The translations under genes and the position numbers were made by a program. Below are positions 48,415 through 57,772 of a stretch of DNA of 64,000 nucleotides, one piece after another. Positions within the stretch are counted from its first letter, which is position 1; the number at the start of each line of letters is the position of its first letter. The stretch is from Marinilabiliaceae bacterium JC017 (GTDB lineage Bacteria > Bacteroidota > Bacteroidia > Bacteroidales > Marinilabiliaceae): contig RHGE01000026.1 in the NCBI GenBank assembly GCA_004296775.1, forward strand, positions 1-64,000. The letters run 5' to 3'. The notes below the pieces were generated by a model that searched no databases, had not been told where the DNA came from, and saw only the letters and a program-made list of their open reading frames with translations.

Positions 48415-49539
48415 GATTGCTGTGTTTGTAAATAGCCCAAGGCTTTTCAAGTACGTGTCTGTTTCCTCCAGGTTATAGTGTCGTAACTGGAGCTGAAGGC
48501 TTTTAATGTCGACCCCTGCACGGTATGCATCTACCACACCTGTATGCTTCCAGCTGTACAAGGTGTGACCTTTTTGTGCCCATTCGAAACGAGCTAAGAT
48601 CTTCTTATGTCTATAACTCATAAGGTTTTTAGATATATAATCGGCTATTTTTCCCGGGAAAAGGAAGCTGTGATGAGACTTGTTTTTTATTAAATTTTCC
48701 AGAGTGGTTTTGAAGGCTGGAGGGATCGTTACAAAAGCATCTTTTTTATTTTTGCTTTTATGGGCATCAATAAAAATACGATCGTCTGAAAGCTGAATGT
48801 TGTAACGTTGTAGTTGTCGAATCTCGTTTGGCCGCATAAAGGTGTAATAACTGAACTGGACAAAATAGAACAGGATAGGATCCACGTGTTTTATTACTCC
48901 GATTAGTTCTTTTTTTTGGTTATCTATATAGGCTATATTTTGTCGTGAATCTTTTTCCTTGCGTTTCTCTATGTCTGCAAATGGATTGTTTGTAATAAGC
49001 TCCTTATTTCTTCTTTTAACATTTAGGAATATTGCCTTTAGGGTGTCGCGATAATGATTAATTGTTTTAGCGCTTTTCCCTTCTTTTGCTTTTGTGTCGA
49101 GAAACGATAATACTGTTGCTTGATCCAACTGATCAACCGGTAAAAACTCTTTACCCTGGTCTTTCATCCATGTCGTGAAAATTTCAACTTTGTTATGGTA
49201 GTTATTGTAAGTTGGTTTTGACCACTCCCCGCGCTTTATTTCCAGCATATCAAATAGGGCATCTTTTAAATAAACCACTTTTCTTTTTTCCGGGTTGGTT
49301 GTTTCGTCGATAATAAACCCTTCAGCCAACATGGTATTTATTTCTTTAATGAATTTACGTGCGAACTTCCGTCGATCGCCAGGATCCGGAAATTTATTCA
49401 CCTCGTAGTCGTATTTATCTACCTGGCGGTTTTTTTGTTTGTGCCATACCCTAAAATGAATATACCAGCGTTTATTCAAGTCGCCTTTCCGATCTTTCAG
49501 AACGGCCTCTTTATATGGATATTGTTTTGTGTTTAACAT
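48388..49539 (-). CDS. int: phage integrase, tyrosine recombinase
   Basis: 383 residues. There is an N-terminal arm-type binding domain (about 1-80), a SAM-like core-binding domain (about 110-205), and a C-terminal catalytic domain with the first Arg in FMRPNEIRQL near 240. The usual HxLRH box is YSWKHTG, so the second catalytic Arg and His positions read Lys and Tyr, as in many Bacteroidota integrases. LQLRHYNLEETDTYLKSLG near 350 holds the second histidine-containing box and the nucleophile Tyr. It inserts the phage at the tRNA-His 3' end. Its location directly inside the right attachment repeat is standard. Confidence 0.92.
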   Translation of the reverse strand: MLNTKQYPYKEAVLKDRKGDLNKRWYIHFRVWHKQKNRQVDKYDYEVNKFPDPGDRRKFARKFIKEINTMLAEGFIIDETTNPEKRKVVYLKDALFDMLEIKRGEWSKPTYNNYHNKVEIFTTWMKDQGKEFLPVDQLDQATVLSFLDTKAKEGKSAKTINHYRDTLKAIFLNVKRRNKELITNNPFADIEKRKEKDSRQNIAYIDNQKKELIGVIKHVDPILFYFVQFSYYTFMRPNEIRQLQRYNIQLSDDRIFIDAHKSKNKKDAFVTIPPAFKTTLENLIKNKSHHSFLFPGKIADYISKNLMSYRHKKILARFEWAQKGHTLYSWKHTGVVDAYRAGVDIKSLQLQLRHYNLEETDTYLKSLGLFTNTAILTKMPSLL

Positions 49540-49560
49540 GCCTCTGTGTTTTAACTTGTT

Positions 49561-49627
49561 TTGTCAAGTTAGAGGCCTTGTGTAGTAAGAAATTAGGAGG
49601 GTAAACCCCTTGTCAAAAGCTTGTCAG
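49561..49627. repeat. possible integrase arm-type sites
   Basis: TTGTCAA at 49561-49567 and 49610-49616 and TTGTCAG at 49621-49627 are direct repeats between the integrase start and the attachment core. An AACTTG/CAAGTT hairpin overlaps the first. Repeats at this place are typical of integrase arm sites. Confidence 0.45.
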
Positions 49628-49641
49628 GATGTAAAATAAAA

Positions 49642-49674
49642 AACCCAACTAATTAAATTGTAATTAGTTGGGTT
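49642..49674. terminator. terminator supplied by the phage downstream of tRNA-His
   Basis: Perfect 14-bp stem AACCCAACTAATTA / TAATTAGTTGGGTT with a 5-nt loop and A/T runs. It replaces the host tRNA terminator that was moved to 4325 by the integration. Confidence 0.85.
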
Positions 49675-49681
49675 GTTAAAA

Positions 49682-49698
49682 GGGTGAAAGACCGGTTT
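49682..49698. repeat. attR: 17-bp direct repeat
   Basis: GGGTGAAAGACCGGTTT, the same as at 4361-4377. On the minus strand it is the end of tRNA-His from the T loop to the discriminator. Confidence 0.9.
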
Positions 49699-49757
49699 CG
49701 AACCGGCGACCTCTGGAACCACAATCCAGCGCTCTAACCAACTGAGCTACATTCACC
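49683..49757 (-). tRNA. tRNA-His (GTG)
   Basis: Minus-strand cloverleaf: extra 5' G (G-1) opposite C73, D arm TAGCTCAGTTGG, anticodon stem CTGGA/TCCAG with loop TTGTGGT and anticodon GTG, and T arm GCCGG-TTCGAAA-CCGGT. CCA is not encoded. Acceptor pairs are all standard except a U6-U67 mismatch. The 3' 17 bases are the phage attachment core, so the tRNA stays whole after integration. Confidence 0.95.
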
Positions 49758-49777
49758 ATTTTTTGTCTTTCGCGATG

Positions 49778-49810
49778 CAAAAATAGTATTAATTCTTCTA
49801 CATTTGCAAA
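49778..49810 (-). promoter_or_regulatory. promoter of tRNA-His
   Basis: On the minus strand, TTTG (49807-49810) and TATTTTTG (49778-49785) are spaced by 21 bases and lie about 20 bases upstream of the tRNA. Both boxes match the Bacteroidota sigma-70 type. Confidence 0.6.
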
Positions 49811-49862
49811 TGAAAATGAAAAAAACTTCAAAAAAAATTCATTGAGGTTTGTTAAAAGAAAC

Positions 49863-50564
49863 ATGATGATAAAATATTTTGCTCCGAACTCGTTGGCTGA
49901 TAATGGTATGAAAGAAGTAAAGAAATTATTGAAACTTCACATGAATGGAGCGGCCTCTGAGCAAATGGAAAAACGTGGACTTGATTATGAGCTGAATTAT
50001 GGTGTTAGTTTTTTGCATTTGAAGAAAATTGCAACAAAACTACCGGAACAGATGGAATTGGCAGAGCGGTTATGGTATCGGGAAGTAAGGGAAATGATGA
50101 TTCTTGCTACGTTGATTGTTCCCAAGGATAAATTATCCATTGAGCAATGCCTTGAATGGAGCAAGCTCATAAAGAATGGAGAATTGGTGGAACAAATCTC
50201 TCTCAACTTGTTTAGTAAATTGTCATATGCCGAAGAGTTATCGCTGCAGTTAATAAGTCAGGATAATGATTTGTTGAAAGCAACGGGATATTTTTCGTTA
50301 GGGTGGTTTTTAAGGCTGCGTGAAGAAGGGGGTGTGGATTTCAATGATTCTCTTCGGTCGAGGCTGGAAAAGGACCTGTTAACGGCAAATTTGCCATTGC
50401 TCCGAGGGGTTGGGCACTTGTTAAAACAGATAATCCGTGTTGATACTGAATTTTGTGACTTAGTCAGTGATTACAGTGATCGGCTTATAAAGCAAGACGG
50501 TGTTATATCGCAACAAGTTGGGTTAGAATTGAAAGAAGAGATTAAGTATTTGAAAGAGAGTTGA
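49863..50564 (+). CDS. DNA alkylation repair enzyme-like protein (AlkD/HEAT type)
   Basis: 233 residues from the ATG at 49863. The protein is all-helical with repeated HEAT-like helices: KKIATKLPEQMELAERLWYR near residue 54, EMMILATLIVPKDKLS near 76, ATGYFSLGWFLRLREEGG near 144. It resembles small AlkD/AlkC-like glycosylase folds, which remove alkylated bases. Catalytic Asp/Trp positions cannot be confirmed by eye. It is the first host gene right of the prophage. Confidence 0.65.
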   Translation: MMIKYFAPNSLADNGMKEVKKLLKLHMNGAASEQMEKRGLDYELNYGVSFLHLKKIATKLPEQMELAERLWYREVREMMILATLIVPKDKLSIEQCLEWSKLIKNGELVEQISLNLFSKLSYAEELSLQLISQDNDLLKATGYFSLGWFLRLREEGGVDFNDSLRSRLEKDLLTANLPLLRGVGHLLKQIIRVDTEFCDLVSDYSDRLIKQDGVISQQVGLELKEEIKYLKES

Positions 50565-50725
50565 TAGTTATTGTGGATATAGGTGTTTTGTGGCTTTTGA
50601 CGGTTTGGTAAGTTTTAATTTAAAACTGTTTCTAGTCTTGATTTTATTTATACTTTTGCGTGGGCACTGATTTCTGGATATCAGAAGGGAAAACACAGGT
50701 TAAGAATTCAATACCTGATTAATGC

Positions 50726-52195
50726 ATGGAAAATCTGGAAATATTTTTTGAAAAGTATCGGATGAATACCATTGGGTGGGATGCGAAATTGCAAACTCCA
50801 TATGGAGAGAAACCATTGGTATATGCCGATTGGATAGCAAGCGGACGGTTGTATAAGCCAATTGAAGATGTATTGGTGAATTCTATAGGTCCGATGGTTG
50901 CTAATACGCACTCCGAGTCTAGTGATACTGGTATGATCATGACTAATATTTACAAATTATCACACCAGATCATTAAGAGGCACGTTAATGCCGGAGAGGA
51001 TGATATCATTATTAGTGTGGGTTCGGGCATGACCTATGTTGTGAATAAATTACAACGAATTCTTGGAATGCGGGTACCTGAGCAAGCTCAACGTTATTGT
51101 CACGTACCTCCGGAAGAGCGACCAGTTGTTTTTATTACGCACATGGAGCACCATTCAAATCATACGTCATGGTTAGAAACTAATGCTGATGTTGTGGTGT
51201 TGGAACCCGATGATGATTTGTTGGTTGATCCCGATAAACTCAGGAAAGAGATACAGAAATACAAAAACCGAACACTTAAGATAGGTTCTTTTTCTGCTTG
51301 TTCTAATGTAACCGGCGTGCGTGTTCCGTATCAGGAATTGGCTCGGATAATGCATGAGAATGGCGGATTCTGTTTTGTGGATTTTGCAGCCTCAGCGCCA
51401 TATGATGAAATTGATATGCATCCTGAAGATCCCATGGAGAGATTGGATGCGGTTTTCTTTTCGCCACATAAATTTTTGGGCGGTCCGGGAAGTTCGGGCG
51501 TGATGGTGTTCAATCAGGCGCTTTATCGGAATACTGCTCCGGATAATTCCGGTGGCGGAACGGTGGATTGGACAAATCGCTGGGGAAGCTATCGGTACAT
51601 AGATGATATTGAAGCGCGTGAAGATGGCGGGACGCCAGGATTTTTACAGTCTATACGTGCTGCACTTGCCATTCAACTCAAGGAAGAAATGGGCTGCGAT
51701 AATATTCGGAAACGAGAAGAGGAGATTCTTGAGGTTATTTTCGAAGGCTTTAGGAAAATACCCGGAATGAACATACTTGCCGATAATGTAGAGCAACGTC
51801 TTGGTGCTGTTTCTTTTTATCTGGATGGCATTCATTTTAACCTGGTCGTTCGTTTGTTAAACGATCATTTTGGAATACAGGTACGTGGAGGCTGTTCATG
51901 TGCTGGGACGTATGGTCACTATTTGTTGCATGTGGATTACTATACATCCAATAATATCACCAGTAAGATTAATAAAGGGGATTTGTCTGAGAAGCCTGGA
52001 TGGGTGCGGCTTTCTATTCATCCGTCAATGACTAATAAAGAGGTGGATTATATTGTTGATGCGGTGCGGCAGGTTGCTGAAAATGCCGAAAAATGGGAAG
52101 AAGATTATATTTACGAAGCTTTTCATAACGAGTACTTTCATAAAGATTATCCACAAAAGAAACCGGAAGATTATCTTTCATGGTATCGGTTTTAA
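50726..52195 (+). CDS. aminotransferase class V, cysteine desulfurase-like
   Basis: 489 residues. The PLP fold type I core shows VSVGSGMTYVVNKLQ near residue 91, THMEHHSNHTSW near 139, and FCFVDFAASAPYDEID near 214. The PLP lysine is in FFSPHKFLGGPGSSGVMVF near 245. A GGCSCAGTYGHYLL segment near 390 holds the active-site cysteine region. It resembles SufS/CsdA enzymes but with an extended N-terminus and a C-terminal tail. It could be a true cysteine desulfurase or a related lyase. Confidence 0.8.
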   Translation: MENLEIFFEKYRMNTIGWDAKLQTPYGEKPLVYADWIASGRLYKPIEDVLVNSIGPMVANTHSESSDTGMIMTNIYKLSHQIIKRHVNAGEDDIIISVGSGMTYVVNKLQRILGMRVPEQAQRYCHVPPEERPVVFITHMEHHSNHTSWLETNADVVVLEPDDDLLVDPDKLRKEIQKYKNRTLKIGSFSACSNVTGVRVPYQELARIMHENGGFCFVDFAASAPYDEIDMHPEDPMERLDAVFFSPHKFLGGPGSSGVMVFNQALYRNTAPDNSGGGTVDWTNRWGSYRYIDDIEAREDGGTPGFLQSIRAALAIQLKEEMGCDNIRKREEEILEVIFEGFRKIPGMNILADNVEQRLGAVSFYLDGIHFNLVVRLLNDHFGIQVRGGCSCAGTYGHYLLHVDYYTSNNITSKINKGDLSEKPGWVRLSIHPSMTNKEVDYIVDAVRQVAENAEKWEEDYIYEAFHNEYFHKDYPQKKPEDYLSWYRF

Positions 52196-52224
52196 AGGAA
52201 ATTAAAATATTACTTTAAATTTGT

Positions 52225-52262
52225 GTTGAATCCGTTACGACGGGTTCAACATTTTTTTTTAT
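52225..52262 (+). terminator. terminator after the aminotransferase gene
   Basis: GTTGAATCCGT / ACGGGTTCAAC with a 4-nt loop and a run of nine Ts. Confidence 0.85.
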
Positions 52263-52280
52263 TAGTAAGAGGATAAATCT

Positions 52281-53474
52281 ATGAGGATACTTGAAGTTAA
52301 GGATAAACCAGCGAAACAACTGTTTCTTGATGTCGTGGATCAAATATATAGTGATGACTTGAACTATGTGAGGCCGTTTGATGGAATGATTGAAGAGGTG
52401 TTTAGTGAGGAGGAAAATTCTTTCTTTAAGCACGGTGTTGCGACAAGGTTTTTATTGATGGATAGTAAGGAGAAGGTTGTGGGGCGGATTGCTGCTTTTG
52501 TCAATTACAAAAAGGCATCAGGTTACCAACAGCCTACAGGAGGTGTTGGATTTTTTGAATGTATCAATGATGAACAGGCTGCTTTTACCTTGTTTGACGC
52601 CGCTAAAGGGTGGTTGGAAAGGCATGGTATGCAAGCGATGGATGGACCGATTAATTTTGGCGAGAATGATATGTTTTGGGGATTGTTGGTTGAAGGGTAT
52701 TCAAAGCCAGGATTTGGGATGCAGTATAATCCCCCTTATTACAAAGTGTTTTTCGAGAATTATGGATTTAAACCTTATTTTGAACAAATCACTAATCATC
52801 TTGATTTAACGAAACCATTTCCTGAGCGTTTTTGGAAAATAGCTCGCTGGGTGGTTCAAAAGCCTGACTTTGAGTTTAAGCATTTCACATGGAAAGACGC
52901 CGATCGTTTTCTTGATGATTTTGTGACGATATATAATGATGCATGGCAGTTTCATGAGAACTTTACTCCGATAGATATAGCTACGTTGCGAAAAGTCATG
53001 GAGAAGAGTAAAAGTTTTATGATGGAGGAGCTGATATGGTATGCTTATCACAATGGAGAGCCTATTGGTTTTATCGTGATGTTTCCTGATATAAACCAAG
53101 TGATAAAAGATTTTAACGGGAAATTAACTTTATTGAATAAACTGAAGTTTTTCTGGCGTATTTACCGAAAGGCAATAAGTAGAACACGGGTGGTGGTATT
53201 AGGTGTAAGGCCCAGGTTTCAGCGTTCAGGAATTGAATCTGGATTATTTTGGCATTTACGTGATGTGGTTGAAAGGAATCCACAGATTAAGGAAATGGAG
53301 TTATCTTGGGTTGGTGACTTTAATCCAAAGATGAGGGCTCTTCAGGAATCGTTAGGGGCCGTTTTTGGGAAAAAGCATATTACTTATCGTTTCTTGTTTG
53401 ATGCGTCGGTTGATCTTGGAGTTAAAGCAACTACAATTCCTGTTGATACAAAATATAAAAAAGAGAATGGCTAG
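52281..53474 (+). CDS. GNAT-like acetyltransferase family protein
   Basis: 397 residues of the long single-chain type common in Bacteroidota. The N-terminal part has RFLLMDSKEKVVGRIAAFVN, like the first GNAT strands. The C-terminal part has a clearer GNAT core: GFIVMFPDINQVIKDFNG near 275 and VVVLGVRPRFQRSGIESGLF near 310, where the Arg/Gly loop should hold acetyl-CoA. The substrate is unknown. Confidence 0.7.
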   Translation: MRILEVKDKPAKQLFLDVVDQIYSDDLNYVRPFDGMIEEVFSEEENSFFKHGVATRFLLMDSKEKVVGRIAAFVNYKKASGYQQPTGGVGFFECINDEQAAFTLFDAAKGWLERHGMQAMDGPINFGENDMFWGLLVEGYSKPGFGMQYNPPYYKVFFENYGFKPYFEQITNHLDLTKPFPERFWKIARWVVQKPDFEFKHFTWKDADRFLDDFVTIYNDAWQFHENFTPIDIATLRKVMEKSKSFMMEELIWYAYHNGEPIGFIVMFPDINQVIKDFNGKLTLLNKLKFFWRIYRKAISRTRVVVLGVRPRFQRSGIESGLFWHLRDVVERNPQIKEMELSWVGDFNPKMRALQESLGAVFGKKHITYRFLFDASVDLGVKATTIPVDTKYKKENG

Positions 53475-53537
53475 CGTCCCAGGCCTGTTGTAACCTCCAC
53501 GTTTTTGAAATTTAAGTAATTAAAAAGAATTAAAAGG

Positions 53538-53568
53538 TTTGGGATTTTGATTTATATATTTACCTTTG
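53538..53568 (+). promoter_or_regulatory. promoter of the L31 gene
   Basis: TTTG at 53538-53541 and TACCTTTG at 53561-53568, spaced by 19 bases. This is a full match to the Bacteroidota promoter. Confidence 0.75.
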
Positions 53569-53610
53569 CATTCCGTTTAAAACTGGAAAGTAAAAATAAA
53601 AAATACAGCA

Positions 53611-53874
53611 ATGAAACAGGGAATTCATCCGGATAACTATCGGTTAGTAGCGTTCACAGATATGTCTAATAATGAGACATTCATTACACGTTCCACTGTT
53701 AATACAAAGGATACAGTTGAAATTGACGGTGTTGAATATCCACAGGTAAAGCTTGAAATTTCAAGTACATCGCATCCTTTCTACACTGGAAAAATGAAAT
53801 TAGTTGATACAGCAGGACGTGTAGATAAGTTTATGAACAGATATCAAAAGCATTTTGATAAAAGAAATAAATAA
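53611..53874 (+). CDS. rpmE2: type B 50S ribosomal protein L31
   Basis: 87 residues starting [20 protein letters not shown], followed by [26 protein letters not shown] and [12 protein letters not shown]. This is the pattern of the type B (zinc-free) L31, which lacks the CxxC motif of type A. It is a part of the large ribosomal subunit and has its own strong promoter and terminator. Confidence 0.95.
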   Translation: MKQGIHPDNYRLVAFTDMSNNETFITRSTVNTKDTVEIDGVEYPQVKLEISSTSHPFYTGKMKLVDTAGRVDKFMNRYQKHFDKRNK

Positions 53875-53895
53875 TAGACATCCTCAGGTGTTCAG

Positions 53896-53930
53896 AAAGC
53901 TTCGGATAACCCGAAGCTTTTTTTTTATTT
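53896..53930 (+). terminator. terminator after rpmE2
   Basis: Perfect 10-bp stem AAAGCTTCGG / CCGAAGCTTT with a T run. Confidence 0.9.
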
Positions 53931-53948
53931 TGTTGAAATGCAGTGTGT

Positions 53949-55163
53949 ATGAATTTGGTATTATTTGATGGCGATGTACGAAAATCGCTTTATCCAATCA
54001 CATTTACCCGACCTATAGGAGCAATTAGGGTAGGTATTTTAACTATCTGTCAGAAGTGGGAAAAACTGTTGAAATCTAATGTTTCTTTCCTTACGGCTGA
54101 TTATTTGCAAGAAAAGTACCCGCTTCAGTTGTGTAATGAGAATCTTTTTGTTTTTGGCGGAGTATTGCCAGGGGCTGGGTTGTTAGATGCAATATTATCT
54201 TTAAAGCTTGGAGATGCGTTAGTTGCCGGGGAATATTTACTGGCTTTGAAATCGGATGAGAGAGGGAAAGAAGTTTTAATTGATAACGACTTACAGGATT
54301 TTAATGTTATTGAGTATAAGGGATCTGTCGATTTGATCACCAGGCCGTATCATTTGATTGGTTTTAATAAGGAACAGATCGTTCATGATTTTGAATTATT
54401 AACAGCCGGGCGGAAATCTTGTCCTGTAGATGAAACTGTTACTATTGTTGGAGCTCATAAGAATCCAGAGCTTATCGATAGGGTATTTATTGAGGAAGGG
54501 GCTGAAGTTGGTTATGCCTATATAAATCCTCAGGAGGGGCCTGTCTATATAGGAAAGAATACTCGTGTATTCGAAGGGAGTATGATAAGAGGACCTGTTG
54601 CGCTTTGTGATTCGGCTCAAATTAGTATGGGAGCGAAGATTTATGGCGGGACAACCGTTGGTCCTTTCAGTAAAGTTGGTGGAGAGGTTAATAATGCCTT
54701 GATATTGGGATATGCAAATAAAGTTCACGATGGATTTTTAGGTGATTCGGTTATTGGGGAATGGTGTAATTTAGGTGCAGATACCAATACTTCGAATTTG
54801 AAAAATGACTTCGCCCAAGTAAAATTATGGGATTATGAGGCTGGACGTTTTTTAAGAACTGGTCTGCAGTTTTGTGGTTTAATCATGGGTGATTATTCAA
54901 GATGTGCTATTAATACTCAATTTAATTCCGGGACAGTTGTTGGTGTAGGGGCAAATATTTTTGGCTGTGGATTTCCCAGGAATTTTATACCATCATTTGT
55001 TATAGGCGGACCTCAGGGGTATAAGGTTAATTCTTTAAAAAAGGTTATCTCTACAGGGACAATGGCCATGAAGAGGCGCAATGTGGTATTGGAAGTTGCT
55101 GATGAAGAAATTTTGTCATGTATTTATGAGAAAACACAACAATATCGCAGTTGTTTCAAATAA
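53949..55163 (+). CDS. GlmU-family sugar nucleotidyltransferase-like protein
   Basis: 404 residues from the ATG at 53949. The start MNLVLFDGDVRKSLYPITFTRPIGAIRVG is the Bacteroidota GlmU-like family. The C-terminal half has left-handed beta-helix hexapeptides (TVGPFSKVGGEVNNALILGY near 237) like the acyltransferase part of GlmU. It probably makes a nucleotide sugar for the cell wall or polysaccharide. The exact reaction is not proven. Confidence 0.75.
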   Translation: MNLVLFDGDVRKSLYPITFTRPIGAIRVGILTICQKWEKLLKSNVSFLTADYLQEKYPLQLCNENLFVFGGVLPGAGLLDAILSLKLGDALVAGEYLLALKSDERGKEVLIDNDLQDFNVIEYKGSVDLITRPYHLIGFNKEQIVHDFELLTAGRKSCPVDETVTIVGAHKNPELIDRVFIEEGAEVGYAYINPQEGPVYIGKNTRVFEGSMIRGPVALCDSAQISMGAKIYGGTTVGPFSKVGGEVNNALILGYANKVHDGFLGDSVIGEWCNLGADTNTSNLKNDFAQVKLWDYEAGRFLRTGLQFCGLIMGDYSRCAINTQFNSGTVVGVGANIFGCGFPRNFIPSFVIGGPQGYKVNSLKKVISTGTMAMKRRNVVLEVADEEILSCIYEKTQQYRSCFK

Positions 55164-55262
55164 TTTTTTGGCACATCTATTGTCTTTAAGAAGGCACATG
55201 AGAATAGTTCATGGTTTAGGACATATTGTCAGGAACTGTCACGGAATTTGAGAAAGTGTTTT

Positions 55263-57716
55263 ATGGAAAAAGTAAAAATTGGTTTTAATAAAATAGGTTT
55301 GTCTGAGATATTTGAGTCTGATTCAGAGTTTGTTCCCATTGTTTCTGATGAGGACGAACAAAGTGTTAGTGAACTTGAAGTTCCTGACATTTTGCCCATA
55401 CTGCCATTGAGAAACACGGTTTTGTTTCCTGGTGTAATAATTCCTATTTCATTGGGGCGTGAAAAATCTATCCGTCTTGTACGTGAAATTCAAAAAACGA
55501 AAGGATATTTTGGTGCTGTAGCTCAGAAAGACTTAAAAGTTGAAGAACCTGAGTTTGATGATTTATTTCCTATAGGTACTGTTGCAAAGGTTATCAAGGT
55601 TTTGGAAATGCCTGATAACTCTACCTCTGTTATCATTCAAGGGAAGAAACGTTTCCGAATGACTGAGATGGTTGAGACAGAGCCTTACTATCAGGCTCGT
55701 GTTGAGGGAATTGAAGAAGTTTACCCGGAGGATGATAAGAACAGAGAGTTTGAAGCGGTTATAAGTTCTGTTAAAGATTTATCCTTAAGAATAATAAAAG
55801 CTTCATCTAATATTCCAACTGAAGCCTCTTTTGCTGTTAAAAATATTGAAAGCTCTGCTTACCTGATTAATTTTGTTTGTTCTAATACGGACATGAAAAT
55901 CAGGGAAAAACAAGATTTGTTGGAGACTGATGAATTGCTTGGGAGAGGAATGATCTTGTTAGAACATCTTGCCCGGGAAGTGCAAATGATGGAGCTGAAG
56001 AACGATATTCAGACCAAAGTAAAATTGGATATTGATCAGCAGCAGCGGGAGTATTTGTTGCAGCAGCAAATAAAAACCATTCAAGATGAGCTTGGAAGTA
56101 GCCCTATAGAGCAAGAGGTAAGGGAGCTACAGGAAAGATCAGAAAAGAAAAAATGGAGCAAAGAGGTTGAAGAGCTTTTCCAGAAGGAATTAGATAAGTT
56201 GCAAAGACTTAATCCTGCCGCAGGTGAATACTCTGTACAATACAACTACCTGCAAACCTTAATTGATCTGCCTTGGAACGAATATACCAAGGATAACTAT
56301 GATCTTAAAAGAGCTCAAAGAATCCTTGATCGTGATCACCATGGCTTGGATAAAGTAAAGGAACGAATACTTGAGCATTTAGCGGTCTTAAAATTAAAAG
56401 GAGAACTGAAATCTCCTATTTTGTGTTTGTATGGCCCTCCCGGTGTGGGGAAAACTTCACTGGGGAAATCTATCGCAGAGTCATTAGGACGGAAATATGT
56501 GCGAATGTCTTTAGGAGGGCTTCATGATGAAGCTGAAATTCGAGGGCATAGAAAGACATATATTGGCGCGATGCCGGGGCGTATTATCCAAAATATAAAG
56601 AAAGCTGGAGCATCCAATCCGGTTTTTATTCTAGATGAATTAGATAAAATTAGCAATAATTTTCATGGAGATCCGGCTTCAGCATTGTTGGAGGTATTAG
56701 ATCCGGAACAAAATGCAAATTTTCATGATAACTTTCTTGAAGTTGATTACGATCTCTCTAAAGTAATGTTTGTTGCCACAGCTAATACGCTTGGGTCTAT
56801 TGCTCTCCCATTACTTGACCGGATGGAGTTGATTGATGTCAGTGGTTATATTTTGGATGAGAAGGTGGAAATTGCCAAACGGCATTTGATACCAAAGCAG
56901 ATGGAAAATCACGGTATTCCTAAAGGTACTGTTTCTTTTTCTAAAAAGGTCTTGGCTTATATTGTGGAGCGATACACAAGAGAGTCTGGTGTTAGAGAGC
57001 TTGATAAAGTTATAGCTAAATTATTCCGAAAAGTTGCTTTACTTTTAGCTAAAGATGAGCCTGTGAAAAAGGCCTTAGGAATTAATGATGTATCAGACTT
57101 ATTGGGAGTTGAGAGGTATTCAAAAGATAAATGGCAGGATAATCAGTTTGCGGGCGTAGTTACAGGTCTTGCCTGGACGGCCGTTGGTGGTGAGATTTTG
57201 TTTGTTGAGACAAGTTTGAGCAAAGGAAAAGGAAAGCTTACTTTGACTGGAAACCTTGGAGAGGTGATGAAAGAATCTGCTGTTTTGGCATTGGAGTATC
57301 TTAGGTCTCATGCCTGGGAATTGAATATAAAAGAGGAGGTATTTGATGAGTGGAATGTTCATGTTCACGTGCCTGAAGGGGCAATTCCAAAAGATGGACC
57401 TTCTGCTGGAGTGACAATGGTTACTTCTTTAGCTTCTGCTTTTACTCAGCGTAAAGTGAAACAGCGGTTGGCAATGACCGGAGAGATTACCTTACGAGGT
57501 AAGGTGCTTCCTGTAGGTGGAATAAAAGAAAAGATCTTGGCTGCCAAACGTGCGGGTATTAGTGAAATTATTTTATCGACTGAGAATAAAAAAGATATCG
57601 AAGAGATTAAAGATATCTATTTGGAAGGACTTGCTTTTCATTTTGTGGATAATATATCTGAGGTCATCAAGTTGGCTCTATTGGATGAAAAGGTTAATAA
57701 ACCATTAAATATTTAA
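55263..57716 (+). CDS. lon: ATP-dependent Lon protease
   Basis: 817 residues from the ATG at 55263. The N-terminal substrate domain begins with [19 protein letters not shown] near 46. Then come the AAA+ Walker [10 protein letters not shown] near 390 and Walker [10 protein letters not shown] near 455. The proteolytic domain has the catalytic Ser in PKDGPSAG near 713 and Lys in [14 protein letters not shown] near 755. It degrades damaged and regulatory proteins in the cytoplasm. Confidence 0.97.
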   Translation: MEKVKIGFNKIGLSEIFESDSEFVPIVSDEDEQSVSELEVPDILPILPLRNTVLFPGVIIPISLGREKSIRLVREIQKTKGYFGAVAQKDLKVEEPEFDDLFPIGTVAKVIKVLEMPDNSTSVIIQGKKRFRMTEMVETEPYYQARVEGIEEVYPEDDKNREFEAVISSVKDLSLRIIKASSNIPTEASFAVKNIESSAYLINFVCSNTDMKIREKQDLLETDELLGRGMILLEHLAREVQMMELKNDIQTKVKLDIDQQQREYLLQQQIKTIQDELGSSPIEQEVRELQERSEKKKWSKEVEELFQKELDKLQRLNPAAGEYSVQYNYLQTLIDLPWNEYTKDNYDLKRAQRILDRDHHGLDKVKERILEHLAVLKLKGELKSPILCLYGPPGVGKTSLGKSIAESLGRKYVRMSLGGLHDEAEIRGHRKTYIGAMPGRIIQNIKKAGASNPVFILDELDKISNNFHGDPASALLEVLDPEQNANFHDNFLEVDYDLSKVMFVATANTLGSIALPLLDRMELIDVSGYILDEKVEIAKRHLIPKQMENHGIPKGTVSFSKKVLAYIVERYTRESGVRELDKVIAKLFRKVALLLAKDEPVKKALGINDVSDLLGVERYSKDKWQDNQFAGVVTGLAWTAVGGEILFVETSLSKGKGKLTLTGNLGEVMKESAVLALEYLRSHAWELNIKEEVFDEWNVHVHVPEGAIPKDGPSAGVTMVTSLASAFTQRKVKQRLAMTGEITLRGKVLPVGGIKEKILAAKRAGISEIILSTENKKDIEEIKDIYLEGLAFHFVDNISEVIKLALLDEKVNKPLNI

Positions 57717-57722
57717 AAAGGA

Positions 57723-57755
57723 AACGCCGGATAAAATGTCCGGCGTTTTTTTGTT
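57723..57755. terminator. terminator after lon
   Basis: AACGCCGGA / TCCGGCGTT with a 7-nt loop and a T run. Confidence 0.9.
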
Positions 57756-57772
57756 CTGGATGATTTCTTTGG

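Larger units (their letters stand above)
4361..49698. mobile_element. temperate tailed-phage prophage, about 45.3 kb, in tRNA-His
   Basis: The element is bounded by an exact 17-bp repeat of the tRNA-His 3' end, with a tyrosine recombinase directly inside the right end. It carries a divergent repressor/Cro region, a primase-helicase, large terminase, prohead protease, capsid, portal, tape measure, tail and baseplate proteins, holin candidates and an amidase. A tape measure of about 1015 residues and the absence of a contractile sheath gene point to a long non-contractile tail. All structural genes are open and coherent, so the phage looks intact rather than decayed. Two or three accessory inserts (19.8-20.9 kb, 29.5-32.7 kb, part of the tail fibre region) are more AT-rich. 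Confidence 0.95.
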
